From contig DHNJ01000172.1 of NCBI GenBank assembly GCA_002409445.1, positions 1 to 39,763 of the forward strand: a DNA stretch of 39,763 nucleotides, read 5' to 3'. Under the pieces are notes generated by a model. That model was given only the letters and a program-made list of their open reading frames with translations, did not search any database and was not told the origin of the DNA. Every line of letters begins with the position of its first letter. Position 1 is the stretch's first letter. A program made the position numbers and the translations under genes. Source of the stretch: Armatimonadetes bacterium UBA5419 (GTDB lineage Bacteria; Armatimonadota; UBA10988). Below, piece after piece: positions 32,825 through 39,763 of the stretch.

Positions 32825-33738
32825 AACTGGCGACCTTTGTGGCGGACGGGCGGGAGCGGTTGGGCGCGCTGGCGGGCGAGACCGTCGTCGACCTCAACGC
32901 GGCGGCGACGCTGCTGCCGGACGGGCCGCCGAGCTTGGCACCGAGCCTCAAGGCGCTGCTGACCCAGGGCGCCGACGGCTTGGCGCGCGCGGCCGACCTG
33001 CTGGCCGCGGTCGAGGCCGAGGACGAGGTGGGCCGCGCCGGGGTGGTCTTCGCGCTCGACGCGGTACAGCTGCGCGCGCCCGTGCCCGACCCGCAGAAGA
33101 TCCTGGCCATCGGCCTGAACTACCGCGACCACTGCCAGGAGCAGGGCCTCCCCGAGCCGACCGTGATGACGCTGTTCAGCAAGTTTCCCTCGGCGGTCAT
33201 CGGCCCGGGCGACCCGATCGTCCTGCCGCCGGCCGACGTGACCCGGCAAGTCGACTACGAGGCCGAACTGGCCTTCATGGTCGGCAAGCCCGCCCGCGAC
33301 GTGCCCGAGGCGGAGGCCTACGACTACATCGCCGGCTACCTCTGCTGCAACGACGTCTCGGCGCGCGATGTGCAGGCGGGCGACGGCGGCAAGCAGTGGG
33401 TCCACGCCAAGGGCTTCGATACCTTCGCGCCGCTGGGGCCGTGGCTGACGACGCGCGACGAGATTGAGGACCCGCATACGCTGGCGATCCAGAGCCTGCT
33501 GAACGGGGAGGTGATGCAGGATTCGAGCACGGAGCACCTGGTGTTCCGCGTGCCTTGGCTGTTGGCGGAGCTGTCGCGGTCGCTGACGCTGCTGCCGGGC
33601 GATATCGTGACCACGGGTACCCCGGGTGGGGTCGGGCTACATCGTGACCCGCCCGTCTTCCTCGCGCCGGGCGACACCATCACCGTGCGGATTGAGCGGC
33701 TGGGAGCTCTGACCAATCCGGTGACGGCGGCGGGGTGA
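32821..33738 (+). CDS. Fumarylacetoacetate hydrolase (FAH) family protein
   Basis: 305 residues; the ATG overlaps the upstream stop (ATGA). After a variable N-terminal part, the FAH core starts at ILAIGLNYRDHCQEQG; metal ligands are Glu147 and Glu149 in VDYEAELAFMVGK, with a further Asp in NDVSARDVQ. KGFDTFAPLGPW and GDIVTTGTPGGVG complete the family signature. Members hydrolyse C-C bonds of acylpyruvates or decarboxylate and isomerise related diketo acids. Substrate unknown; coupling to the kinase-like gene suggests release of a carboxylic acid that the kinase then activates, or the reverse. Confidence 0.92.
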   Translation: MKLATFVADGRERLGALAGETVVDLNAAATLLPDGPPSLAPSLKALLTQGADGLARAADLLAAVEAEDEVGRAGVVFALDAVQLRAPVPDPQKILAIGLNYRDHCQEQGLPEPTVMTLFSKFPSAVIGPGDPIVLPPADVTRQVDYEAELAFMVGKPARDVPEAEAYDYIAGYLCCNDVSARDVQAGDGGKQWVHAKGFDTFAPLGPWLTTRDEIEDPHTLAIQSLLNGEVMQDSSTEHLVFRVPWLLAELSRSLTLLPGDIVTTGTPGGVGLHRDPPVFLAPGDTITVRIERLGALTNPVTAAG

Positions 33739-33870
33739 CGCGCCGGAGCAGTGCGCGCAGGCCGCGCTTTTCTCGACGGTGTCGTCGCTGCAGCCGAACT
33801 GCCGGCGGATCATGACGGCCAGGTACCCGGCAGTCAGGGCGACTAGAGCGTAGATGACGAAGTCTTGCAT
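33637..33870 (-). CDS. FeoB-associated Cys-rich membrane protein with an unusual tail
   Basis: 77 residues; GGAGG five bases before the ATG, which lies one base after the feoB stop. It has one N-terminal helix (FVIYALVALTAGYLAVMIRRQF) and then a Cys cluster (C-x9-CAHC), the plan of the small FeoB-associated Cys-rich proteins that accompany ferrous iron transport. Those usually end soon after the Cys residues. Here about 34 more residues, basic and low-complexity, are read from the antisense of the FAH gene, overlapping its last 102 bases. The tail may be an accident of a lost stop codon. Family call from size, position and pattern. Confidence 0.75.
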   Translation of the reverse strand: MQDFVIYALVALTAGYLAVMIRRQFGCSDDTVEKSAACAHCSGASPRRRHRIGQSSQPLNPHGDGVARREEDGRVTM

Positions 33871-33871
33871 G

Positions 33872-36013
33872 TCAGCCTCCCATGCCGGCGGCGGACAGGC
33901 CGTGTTGAGCCAGCCAGGCCAGCGTGTAGGCCAGGGCGTTGGTGTAGAGGAACAGCACCGTGGGCCAGCGCCAGCCGCCCGTCTCGCGCGCGACCACGCC
34001 GATCGTGCTCATGCACTGGCAGGCGAAGGCGACGAACAGCAGCATCGCGATGACCGTGGGCAGCGTGAAGAGCGGGCGGCCGTCCGGCCAGGTCGCGGCA
34101 CGCAGCCGGCTAGCGAGGGTTGGGTCGGCCGCCTCGGCAGTGTCGGCAGCGTCAGACGGCGCCTCGACGTCGGTCGCTGGTGGGTCCACCTCGAAGAGCA
34201 CCCCCAGGGTCGAGACCACGGCCTCTCGCGCGGCGACCGCCGAGATGAGGCTGACGCCGATGCGCCAGTCGAAGCCGAGCGGCTCGATCAGCGGCTCGAT
34301 GGCGCGGCCAGCCTGGCCCAGATAGCTGGCTTGCGCCTGGTCGTTCGCGTCGCCCGTGGTGCGCGGGTAGGTGGCCAGGAACCAGAGCAGGATGCTCATC
34401 GACAAGATGATCGTGCCCGCGAACCGCAGGAAGACCACGAGTCGGTCGGCGACCTCGAGCAGCACGGCGCGGCCGTCGGGCCAGTGGTAGCGCGGCAGCT
34501 CGAGCACCAACGACGGCGTAGCGCTGCGCAGGACGGTCTGCTTGAGCAGGGCGGCGATGCCCAACGCGCTGAGCGTGCCGGTCAGGTAGAGGCCGAGCAG
34601 GACCAGGCCCTGGAGGTTCAGCAGACCGCCGAGGACGCGGGTGGGCGGGACGAAGGCGCCGATCAGCAGGGCGTAGACCGGCAGCCGCGCCGAGCAGGTG
34701 ATCAGCGGCGCGACGAGGATCGTCGTCAGCCGGTCGCGGCGGTTGCCGATGGTGCGGGCGGCCATGATGCCCGGCACGGTGCAGGCGAAGGAGCTGAGCA
34801 GCGGCACGAAGCTGCGGCCGTGCAGGCCGACGCGGCGCATGACCCGGTCCATGACGAACGCGGCGCGGGCCATGTAGCCGGAGCTTTCCAGCAGGCTGAG
34901 GAAGGCGAACAGGAAGCCGATCTGGGGGATGAAGACGATGACCGCGCCGACGCCGGCGACGACGCCCTCGACCAGCAGATCGCTCAGGGGGCCGGGCGGC
35001 AGCACGCTGTCGAGCCAGGCGCCGAAGGCCGCGACCGCACCCTCGATCGCGTCCATCAGCGGCTCGGCCCAGGCGTAGATGCTCTGGAAGACGACCGCCA
35101 TGACCAGCAAGAAGAACACCGGGCCCCAGACGCGGTGGGTCAGCCAGCGGTCGAGCCGGTCGCTGCGGGTGCGGACCTGGCCGCCGCTGTCGGCGGGGAG
35201 GACCTCGGCCATCAGCCGCCGCAGCCAGGCGTACCGCGCGCTGGCCTCGAAGCCCTGCCAGGCGATGCCCTCGGCGGTCAGCGCGGCGCGTTCAGCCTCG
35301 ACCGCGGCGGCCAGGCCGGGGCCGTAGTGTCGGCGGGCGTCGTGGGTGCCGGTGGCCGCGGAGAGCAGGCGCAGGGCGATGCCGAACGAGCGATCGGCGC
35401 TGCGTGCGCCGTGCGTCTCGACCGCGGCGGCCAAGCGGTCGACAGCGGCCTCGACGGGCGGGCGGAGGGCGATGCGGCGGCGCGCGGGCTGGGCGTGGGC
35501 CAGGGCGGTGCGCAGTTCGTCGAGACCGACGCCGCTGCGGCAGTTGACCGCGATGACGCGGGTGCCCAGGTCTTCTTCGAGCGCGGCGAGGTTGAGCTCG
35601 GCGCCGCGGTCGGCCAGCAGGTCAATCATCGTCAGGGCGATGACCGCCGGGTGGCCCAGCTCGAGGATCTGGGTGGCCAGGTAGAGGTTGCGGTCGAGGT
35701 GGGAGGCGTCGACGACGATCAACACGGCATCGGGCGGGTCGTCGCCCATCTGCCAACCGAGGAGCACGTCGCGGGCGACCTCCTCGTCGGGCGACTGGGC
35801 GGAGAGCGAGTAGGCGCCGGGCAGGTCGAGCAGACGCGCGGGCTGGCCGTTGATGGTGGTGGTGCCCTGGTGGACGTCGACCGTCACGCCGGGGTAGTTG
35901 GCGACCTTCTGGCGCAGGCCCGTGAGGGCGTTGAAGAGGGTGGTCTTGCCCGCGTTGGGATTGCCCGCGACCGCGATCCCGAACGGCGTTGCGACGGGTG
36001 TCGCCTCAGCCAT
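33872..36013 (-). CDS. feoB: Ferrous iron transporter FeoB
   Basis: 713 residues, AGGAG seven bases before the ATG. The N-terminal G domain has G1 GNPNAGKTT (from residue 17), switch I VANYPGVTVD, G3 DLPGAYSL, and TMID in place of the usual NMxD at G4, a change seen in some FeoB lines that may lower guanine specificity. A helical GDI-like region follows, then the membrane part with two Gate motifs (SFACTVPGIMAARTI and AAREAVVSTLGVLF) and about nine helices. It imports Fe2+ across the inner membrane. Between feoA (9 bases) and the Cys-rich protein (1 base) in a Fur-boxed operon. Confidence 0.96.
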   Translation of the reverse strand: MAEATPVATPFGIAVAGNPNAGKTTLFNALTGLRQKVANYPGVTVDVHQGTTTINGQPARLLDLPGAYSLSAQSPDEEVARDVLLGWQMGDDPPDAVLIVVDASHLDRNLYLATQILELGHPAVIALTMIDLLADRGAELNLAALEEDLGTRVIAVNCRSGVGLDELRTALAHAQPARRRIALRPPVEAAVDRLAAAVETHGARSADRSFGIALRLLSAATGTHDARRHYGPGLAAAVEAERAALTAEGIAWQGFEASARYAWLRRLMAEVLPADSGGQVRTRSDRLDRWLTHRVWGPVFFLLVMAVVFQSIYAWAEPLMDAIEGAVAAFGAWLDSVLPPGPLSDLLVEGVVAGVGAVIVFIPQIGFLFAFLSLLESSGYMARAAFVMDRVMRRVGLHGRSFVPLLSSFACTVPGIMAARTIGNRRDRLTTILVAPLITCSARLPVYALLIGAFVPPTRVLGGLLNLQGLVLLGLYLTGTLSALGIAALLKQTVLRSATPSLVLELPRYHWPDGRAVLLEVADRLVVFLRFAGTIILSMSILLWFLATYPRTTGDANDQAQASYLGQAGRAIEPLIEPLGFDWRIGVSLISAVAAREAVVSTLGVLFEVDPPATDVEAPSDAADTAEAADPTLASRLRAATWPDGRPLFTLPTVIAMLLFVAFACQCMSTIGVVARETGGWRWPTVLFLYTNALAYTLAWLAQHGLSAAGMGG

Positions 36014-36022
36014 GAGACGCTC

Positions 36023-36301
36023 CTAGGCCGCGCGCACCCCGGTCACCAGCCGAGCGCAGCGGCGGCTCACCGCGAATCGCGTGCCACGGATGCAGAGGAC
36101 GATTGGGTCGCCCTGCCACAGCACCTCGACCTCCGCTCCCTCATAGAGGCCAAGCTCACGCAGTCGACAGCCGTCTTCGTCGCAGGCGCCGACATGAGCG
36201 ATGCGGACTACGCAGCCCGCGCCAGACTCGGTCAGAGGGCGTGGCCCACAAAGGGCACAATCTTCCCGCCCCCGCCGCCGCCGTCTTCGTCGCCACTGCA
36301 T
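36023..36301 (-). CDS. feoA: FeoA, with Arg-rich and Cys-rich N-terminus
   Basis: 92 residues from ATG 36301 (GGAG nine bases before). The SH3-like FeoA domain spans about residues 22-88: PLTESGAGCVVRIAHV, CRLRELGLYEGAEVEVL, GDPIVLCIRGTRFAVSRR. FeoA binds FeoB and is needed for iron uptake. Odd features are a run of seven Arg (residues 4-10) from a GC-rich triplet tract, a CALC knuckle (Cys15, Cys18), and seven Cys in all (15, 18, 30, 40, 45, 70, 82), many for a FeoA. A later non-ATG start would lose the Arg run but no better start is visible. Confidence 0.88.
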   Translation of the reverse strand: MQWRRRRRRRGREDCALCGPRPLTESGAGCVVRIAHVGACDEDGCRLRELGLYEGAEVEVLWQGDPIVLCIRGTRFAVSRRCARLVTGVRAA

Positions 36302-36317
36302 CGCGGTTCTCCGCTAT

Positions 36318-36332
36318 TGAGAATAATTCTCA
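36318..36332. promoter_or_regulatory. Fur-type iron box (7-1-7 palindrome) of feoAB
   Basis: TGAGAATAATTCTCA is a perfect 7-1-7 inverted repeat and matches the Fur consensus TGATAATNATTATCA at every fixed position but two, which change together so the symmetry is kept. It lies 17 bases before the feoA start codon, where Fur-Fe2+ would block transcription when iron is plentiful. No fur gene is in the window. Confidence 0.82.
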
Positions 36333-36354
36333 TTAGCAAGGACTGTTGGCTTAT

Positions 36355-36383
36355 ATAGTAGCGACGAGTGGCGATTCCGTCAA
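36355..36383 (-). promoter_or_regulatory. Promoter of the feoA-feoB operon
   Basis: Minus strand TTGACG (36383-36378), 17 bases, TACTAT (36360-36355). The -35 contains the stop codon of the sulfatase gene. A start near 36348 puts the Fur box at about +16 to +30, a roadblock position. A TATATA just downstream gives an alternative -10 with a long 20-base spacer. Confidence 0.5.
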
Positions 36384-37945
36384 CCCGTGTTTTCCGCGGC
36401 TGCGGCCGCCGCGCGGCCGACTCCGGCCCACGGCAGCGTCGAGAGAATCTGGCGGCCGGCGACCAGGTCGTTGTTGGCGACGTAGCCTTCGGGTCGGTCG
36501 CGCAGCTCGTCGACCAGGCGGCCACGCCAGGTGGCCAGGAGGTCGGCTTCGCTGGGGGCGAGGTTGTGGGTTTCGGTGGGGTCGATGGTGAGGTCGAAGA
36601 GCAGCTCGCGGCCGCTGGTCGGGTACCAGATGTAGCGGTGCACCCCGTCGGTCAGCCAGTGGTTGGAGCGGTCGCCGGCGGGGTGTTCGCCGTGTAGCCA
36701 GGGCCGCGGCCAGGCGGTGCTGCCCTCGAGGAGCGGCAGCAGGCTGTGGCCTTCGACGGTGGGCGGGATGGGCAGGCCGGCGAGCTGGCAGAGGGTGGGG
36801 TAGATATCGCGCAGTTCGACCGGGCGGTCGTTGGTGCGGGGCACGGCCTGGCCACGGAAGCGGCCGCCGGGCGGGCGGACGATCAGCGGGATGCCGGCGG
36901 AAGCACCGAAGGCCTGGGCCTTGGCGATCAGCTTGTGGTCGAAGAGCATCTCGCCGTGATCGGAGCAGAAGATGATCCAGGTGTTGCCAGCCACGCCCTC
37001 CTCCTGGAGGGCCATGGAGAGGCGGTTGATCTGGTGGTCGATGAAGGTCAGCTGGGCGAAGTAGGCGCGTCGCGCGTAGTCGATCTGGGCCGCGTCGTGG
37101 GGCACGGGGCTATCGAGGCCGCTGTTGGGCACGAGCTGATGCTCGACCCAGTCGCCCTCGACGATCGGCGGCAGGGGCAGGTCGCGGTAGCGGTCGAGGT
37201 AGGCGATGGGCGGGTCGAGCGGCGGGTGTGGGCGGTGGTAGCTAGCCATCAGGAAAAACGGCTGGGTCGGGTCGCGGCGGCGGAGGAAGTCCAGCGAGCG
37301 TTCGGTGACCCAGGCGGTCGGGTGCAGCCGCTCGGGCAGCGTCCAGGGTGTGGCCACGTAGCCGTTGCAGCCGAGGCCGGTGTCGGTGTAGTCGACGTAG
37401 CCCGCGCCGACCTGCTCGCGCAGCCACGGCACGTAGTCGTCGATGCGGCCGGCGTCGATGCCGCCGGTGCGCGCGTAGTGCAAGTAGCCGTTGTGCAGGT
37501 CGACCGAATCGAAGCCGACGCGGTTGCGGATCGGGTGGACGTGCATCTTGCCGACGCAGTGGGTCTGGTAGCCGCCGGCACTGAGGGTGCCCGGTAGCGT
37601 GTGCTCGTAGCGCCAGTTGACACCATCGCGGTAGCCGACGAAGCCGTGGCTGGCCTGGGACTGGCCGGTGAGGAAGCCGGCGCGCGCGGCGATGCAGGAG
37701 GGCACGGCGGCGTAGGCCTGGGTGAAACGGGTGCCGCCGCCGGCGATGACGTCGAGGTGCGGGGTCTGGGCGGTCGGGTGGCCGGCGCAGCCGAGGGCGT
37801 CGGCGCGCCACTGGTCGACCATGATCAGCAGAACGTTGGGCCGGTTGGTCTGGGCCTCGGCGCGCCGGTTCGTGCCGTAAGCTAGCGCGCCCAGAGCGGC
37901 AGTGCTGCTCTGCAGGAACCGGCGACGGCTGGTTTCGTGACGCAT
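36380..37945 (-). CDS. Tat-exported type I sulfatase
   Basis: 521 residues from ATG 37945 (GGGGAG seven bases before); longer readings have no signal. A twin-arginine signal TSRRRFLQSSTAALGALAYG leads export in folded form. The alkaline phosphatase-superfamily core has PNVLLIMVDQWRADALG (metal ligand Asp44), the formylglycine site PSCIAARAG with Cys84, GKMHVH, and FCSDHGEMLFDH. The usual CxPxR recognition motif is CxAxR here, Pro replaced by Ala. Sulfatases strip sulfate esters, often from polysaccharides; substrate unknown. Divergent from the porin-like gene by 98 bases, in a polysaccharide-type neighbourhood. Confidence 0.94.
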   Translation of the reverse strand: MRHETSRRRFLQSSTAALGALAYGTNRRAEAQTNRPNVLLIMVDQWRADALGCAGHPTAQTPHLDVIAGGGTRFTQAYAAVPSCIAARAGFLTGQSQASHGFVGYRDGVNWRYEHTLPGTLSAGGYQTHCVGKMHVHPIRNRVGFDSVDLHNGYLHYARTGGIDAGRIDDYVPWLREQVGAGYVDYTDTGLGCNGYVATPWTLPERLHPTAWVTERSLDFLRRRDPTQPFFLMASYHRPHPPLDPPIAYLDRYRDLPLPPIVEGDWVEHQLVPNSGLDSPVPHDAAQIDYARRAYFAQLTFIDHQINRLSMALQEEGVAGNTWIIFCSDHGEMLFDHKLIAKAQAFGASAGIPLIVRPPGGRFRGQAVPRTNDRPVELRDIYPTLCQLAGLPIPPTVEGHSLLPLLEGSTAWPRPWLHGEHPAGDRSNHWLTDGVHRYIWYPTSGRELLFDLTIDPTETHNLAPSEADLLATWRGRLVDELRDRPEGYVANNDLVAGRQILSTLPWAGVGRAAAAAAENTG

Positions 37946-38043
37946 GTGAGTCTCCCCAGCGGGTGTATTATTGCGGCGCTTGATGCGCAGGGCGTTCGCA
38001 ACGAGCAGCGCGCTCATGTGTCGGAAGCGTGAGGATAGCACAA

Positions 38044-38967
38044 ATGTATCGTGTGGGTGTTTTGGCGTTGCTGCTGGTCGTGGCTGGCGGCGTGTGGGCG
38101 AAGGATTACAGCGATGACTGGAAGATCGGTTTCATCATTCAGCCGCGTTATGACCTGGTGCACGGCAAGGAAGGCCGGCTCAAGTGGCAGCGCGTGCGGG
38201 TCTGGGCTGGTGGGCCGATCAGCGATCGGTTAGCGGCCCGCGTGACCGTGGATCGCGCGACGGACATCCTGCGGATCATCGACCTCTACGCGGACTGGGA
38301 GATGGTTCGCGGCCGGGTCCCGCTGTCGATGCGTGTGGGCCAGTTCTACCAGACGACGACGCCGGACGGTACGCGTTCGCCGCTGAACTACATCGACTTC
38401 GCGATCCCGACCCAGAACTTTGGCATCGCGCGCCAGATCACCGGCGTCCAGCTGTCGACGAAGCCGCTGTCGCGGCTGGCGCTGACCGCGGCGATCACCA
38501 ACGGTGAGAACAAGCTGCTGACGGGTCCGAACGACCGGCCGACCTATCTCGCCTCGGCGACCTGGCTGGGCAAGCCGTTCAAGCTGCGGGCCTGGGGCAT
38601 GGTCGGCTTCGACCGCGCGCGGCCGACGTACGTCGAGAACCCGAACAAGACCTACGGCATCGACCTCTACGACCTCAACTGGGGCCGGCTGTCGACGGGC
38701 ATCAGTTGGTTCGATGGCAAGCGCTACGGCCGGACCATGCACGGGCTGCACGCGGACGTGGCGTACCGGTTCGACAAGAAGACCACGACCGCCGGTCGCC
38801 TGGAGTGGTTCGACACCAACACGGCGGTGCCCGGCTCGATCCGCCAGCGCTGGACCTGGGCCAACAAGCATGCCCTGACCGACTGGCTGACCGCGCGTGC
38901 GGACTTCCGCTACGAGCAGGGCACGGGCCATCCCGAGGCGATCTTCCGCATGGACTTCGCCTTCTAG
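38044..38967 (+). CDS. Porin-like outer membrane beta-barrel protein (OprO/OprP type)
   Basis: 307 residues from ATG 38044 (GAGG nine bases before; GTG 38029 is an alternative). Signal peptide MYRVGVLALLLVVAGGVWAK, then alternating beta-strands with aromatic girdles (YGIDLYDLNWGRLSTGISWF, GLHADVAYRF, AGRLEWFD) and a last strand AIFRMDFAF ending in Phe, the mark of BAM-inserted barrels. IIQPRYD and RVRVWAGGPISDRLAARVTVD match phosphate-selective porin-like proteins. It should allow diffusion of a solute through the outer membrane and supports a diderm host. The barrel is shorter than most OprO/P porins (16 strands). Confidence 0.8.
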   Translation: MYRVGVLALLLVVAGGVWAKDYSDDWKIGFIIQPRYDLVHGKEGRLKWQRVRVWAGGPISDRLAARVTVDRATDILRIIDLYADWEMVRGRVPLSMRVGQFYQTTTPDGTRSPLNYIDFAIPTQNFGIARQITGVQLSTKPLSRLALTAAITNGENKLLTGPNDRPTYLASATWLGKPFKLRAWGMVGFDRARPTYVENPNKTYGIDLYDLNWGRLSTGISWFDGKRYGRTMHGLHADVAYRFDKKTTTAGRLEWFDTNTAVPGSIRQRWTWANKHALTDWLTARADFRYEQGTGHPEAIFRMDFAF

Positions 38968-38974
38968 GTGCTCT

Positions 38975-39763
38975 CTACGGCGCGAGCTGGAAGACCTGCG
39001 GCGCGGCGATTGTGTACTCGATCTGCTCGCCCGCGGTGCCTAGATAGCCGCCCCAACCGACGTTGATCTGCGTCACTTGGCGCAGGTCCAATTGATCGGC
39101 GCCGGCCGTAGCCCAGCCCGCGCGGGCGAAGCGGCTCCAGGGCAGCAGCGACACCCGCCAGCCCGCGTCGTTCGTAGCGCGGCCGAGCGAGGTCAAGTAC
39201 TGCCCGCCGTCCGCCGTGTGGACGATCGCGTGCAGGATGGCCGGTGGCGTTTGGCCTGCCGGCACGCCGATCTCCAGCCGCAGCCCGCCCGTCGCGCTTA
39301 GGTCGGTGGCGGCCTGTAGGACCAGCTGGGCGAAGTTGAAGGTGTCTACCTGGCTCTCGGTCACCTCCGCGGCGAAGCGCCAGGCGGGCCGGCCGTCGGG
39401 GCTGGTCGTGGCCTGCGCGGCGGCGGCGCGGACGTGTTCACCGGCGCCGGGCTCGGGCGCGCCACGGAGCGCCAGGTCGACCGTCGTGCCCAGCGCGAGC
39501 GGGCCGGCCGGTGGGTGCTGACGCGGGCGCTCGGCGGCGGCGGCGTAGCGCAGGATGACCGCGTGGTACGGCGCGAGCTCGACCCGCGGGCTGCTCGTGG
39601 TGATCGGCGTTATCGAGCCGTCGACCGGATTGCACAAGTCGCCCGGCCCGCTGGCGGCGACCCGCACCTCGCCGGCGAAGGCCTGGTCGCTGTCGTTGAG
39701 GACGAGCCAGACGTCGTGGTCGTCGATGCGCCGGTGGGTGGCGCGGAGGGCCGCGCCGGCCGG
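38975..39763 (-). CDS. C-terminal part of a glycosidase-like protein with a carbohydrate-binding-like domain (5' end outside window)
   Basis: The frame stays open from the window edge at 39763 to the stop at 38975, so the apparent GTG at 39667 is internal. Upstream codons read HDVWLVLNDSDQAFAGEVRV, joined to GPGDLCNPVDGSITPI, the usual C-terminal beta-sandwich of large glycosidases that follows a catalytic barrel (a WLVLN, PVDG and LAPYHAVIL pattern). After a linker, the last 150 residues (FAAEVTESQVDTFNFAQ, WRVSLLPWSRFARAGW, LDLRQVTQINVGWGGYLG) look like a CBM11-like jelly roll. Tail-to-tail with the porin-like gene, 7 bases apart. The family cannot be named from this part. Confidence 0.7.
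   Translation of the reverse strand, partial: PAGAALRATHRRIDDHDVWLVLNDSDQAFAGEVRVAASGPGDLCNPVDGSITPITTSSPRVELAPYHAVILRYAAAAERPRQHPPAGPLALGTTVDLALRGAPEPGAGEHVRAAAAQATTSPDGRPAWRFAAEVTESQVDTFNFAQLVLQAATDLSATGGLRLEIGVPAGQTPPAILHAIVHTADGGQYLTSLGRATNDAGWRVSLLPWSRFARAGWATAGADQLDLRQVTQINVGWGGYLGTAGEQIEYTIAAPQVFQLAP

Noticed and set aside
36265..36292. CCG/CCGCCG triplet tract as a microsatellite or CRISPR-like repeat
   Set aside because: It is a short tract coding for the Arg run of FeoA; there is no unit-spacer pattern.
33854..36358. 834-residue open frame on the plus strand opposite feoB
   Set aside because: Antisense shadow in GC-rich DNA: low-complexity Glu/Gln/Ala/Arg text, no family motif, no ribosome site, and feoB is certain on the other strand.

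Overview
This is a GC-rich, gene-dense bacterial chromosome segment. I see no tRNA, rRNA, CRISPR array, insertion sequence or phage gene. The best clue to the host is the prepilin-like protein at 1776: its opening (FTLIELLVVIAIIAILAAIL, then FPVFAKAREKARQSSC) and H-x9-DG tail are the DUF1559 form that is especially common in Armatimonadota. This suggests an Armatimonadota or related bacterium; that is an inference from memory, not a search. A twin-arginine sulfatase, a porin-like barrel ending in Phe, a lipoprotein thioredoxin and type IV pilus ATPases fit a diderm, saccharolytic organism.

Layout. 1-1630: 3' part of a tricorn-type S41 protease. 1776-2456: DUF1559 prepilin with a candidate sigma-54 promoter. 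2525-4668: DUF4432 epimerase-like protein and a Gfo/Idh/MocA oxidoreductase, led by a hairpin that buries the ribosome binding site. 4748-5857: YbjN-like protein and PspA. 6017-11439: a membrane-anchored unknown protein, three tandem PilT/PilU ATPases and alanine racemase, behind a good promoter at 5962. 11391-12284 (minus): TIGR01777 epimerase. 12404-17620: unknown secreted protein, sodium:solute symporter, zwf and opcA. 17593-18939 (minus): rbfA-truB. 19009-19647: TlpA-like lipoprotein.

19717-31403 (minus) is the most interesting part: six genes read as one unit with 4-base overlaps or very short gaps. The order is GH57 alpha-glucan enzyme, a GalT homologue that has lost its metal ligands and nucleophilic His, a 1312-residue soluble PAS/GAF histidine kinase, a single-domain response regulator, glgC, and a GxGYxYP-family secreted protein. 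It has a clear promoter in front (31427-31456) and a bidirectional hairpin at the end (19664-19697). A sugar- or energy-sensing phosphorelay appears to be built into an alpha-glucan/glycogen operon.

31625-33738: a divergent acetate-kinase-family protein coupled to a fumarylacetoacetate-hydrolase-family protein. 33637-36301 (minus): feoA, feoB and a FeoB-associated Cys-rich protein behind a perfect 7-1-7 Fur-type palindrome. 36380-37945 (minus): Tat-exported sulfatase. 38044-38967: porin-like protein. 38975-39763 (minus): C-terminal part of a glycosidase-like protein. The sulfatase, porin and glycosidase together suggest polysaccharide use.

Convergent neighbours are packed very tightly (overlaps of 49, 28 and 102 bases, and a gap of 7). 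No stretch over 300 bases lacks a gene; the longest gap is 31404-31624.
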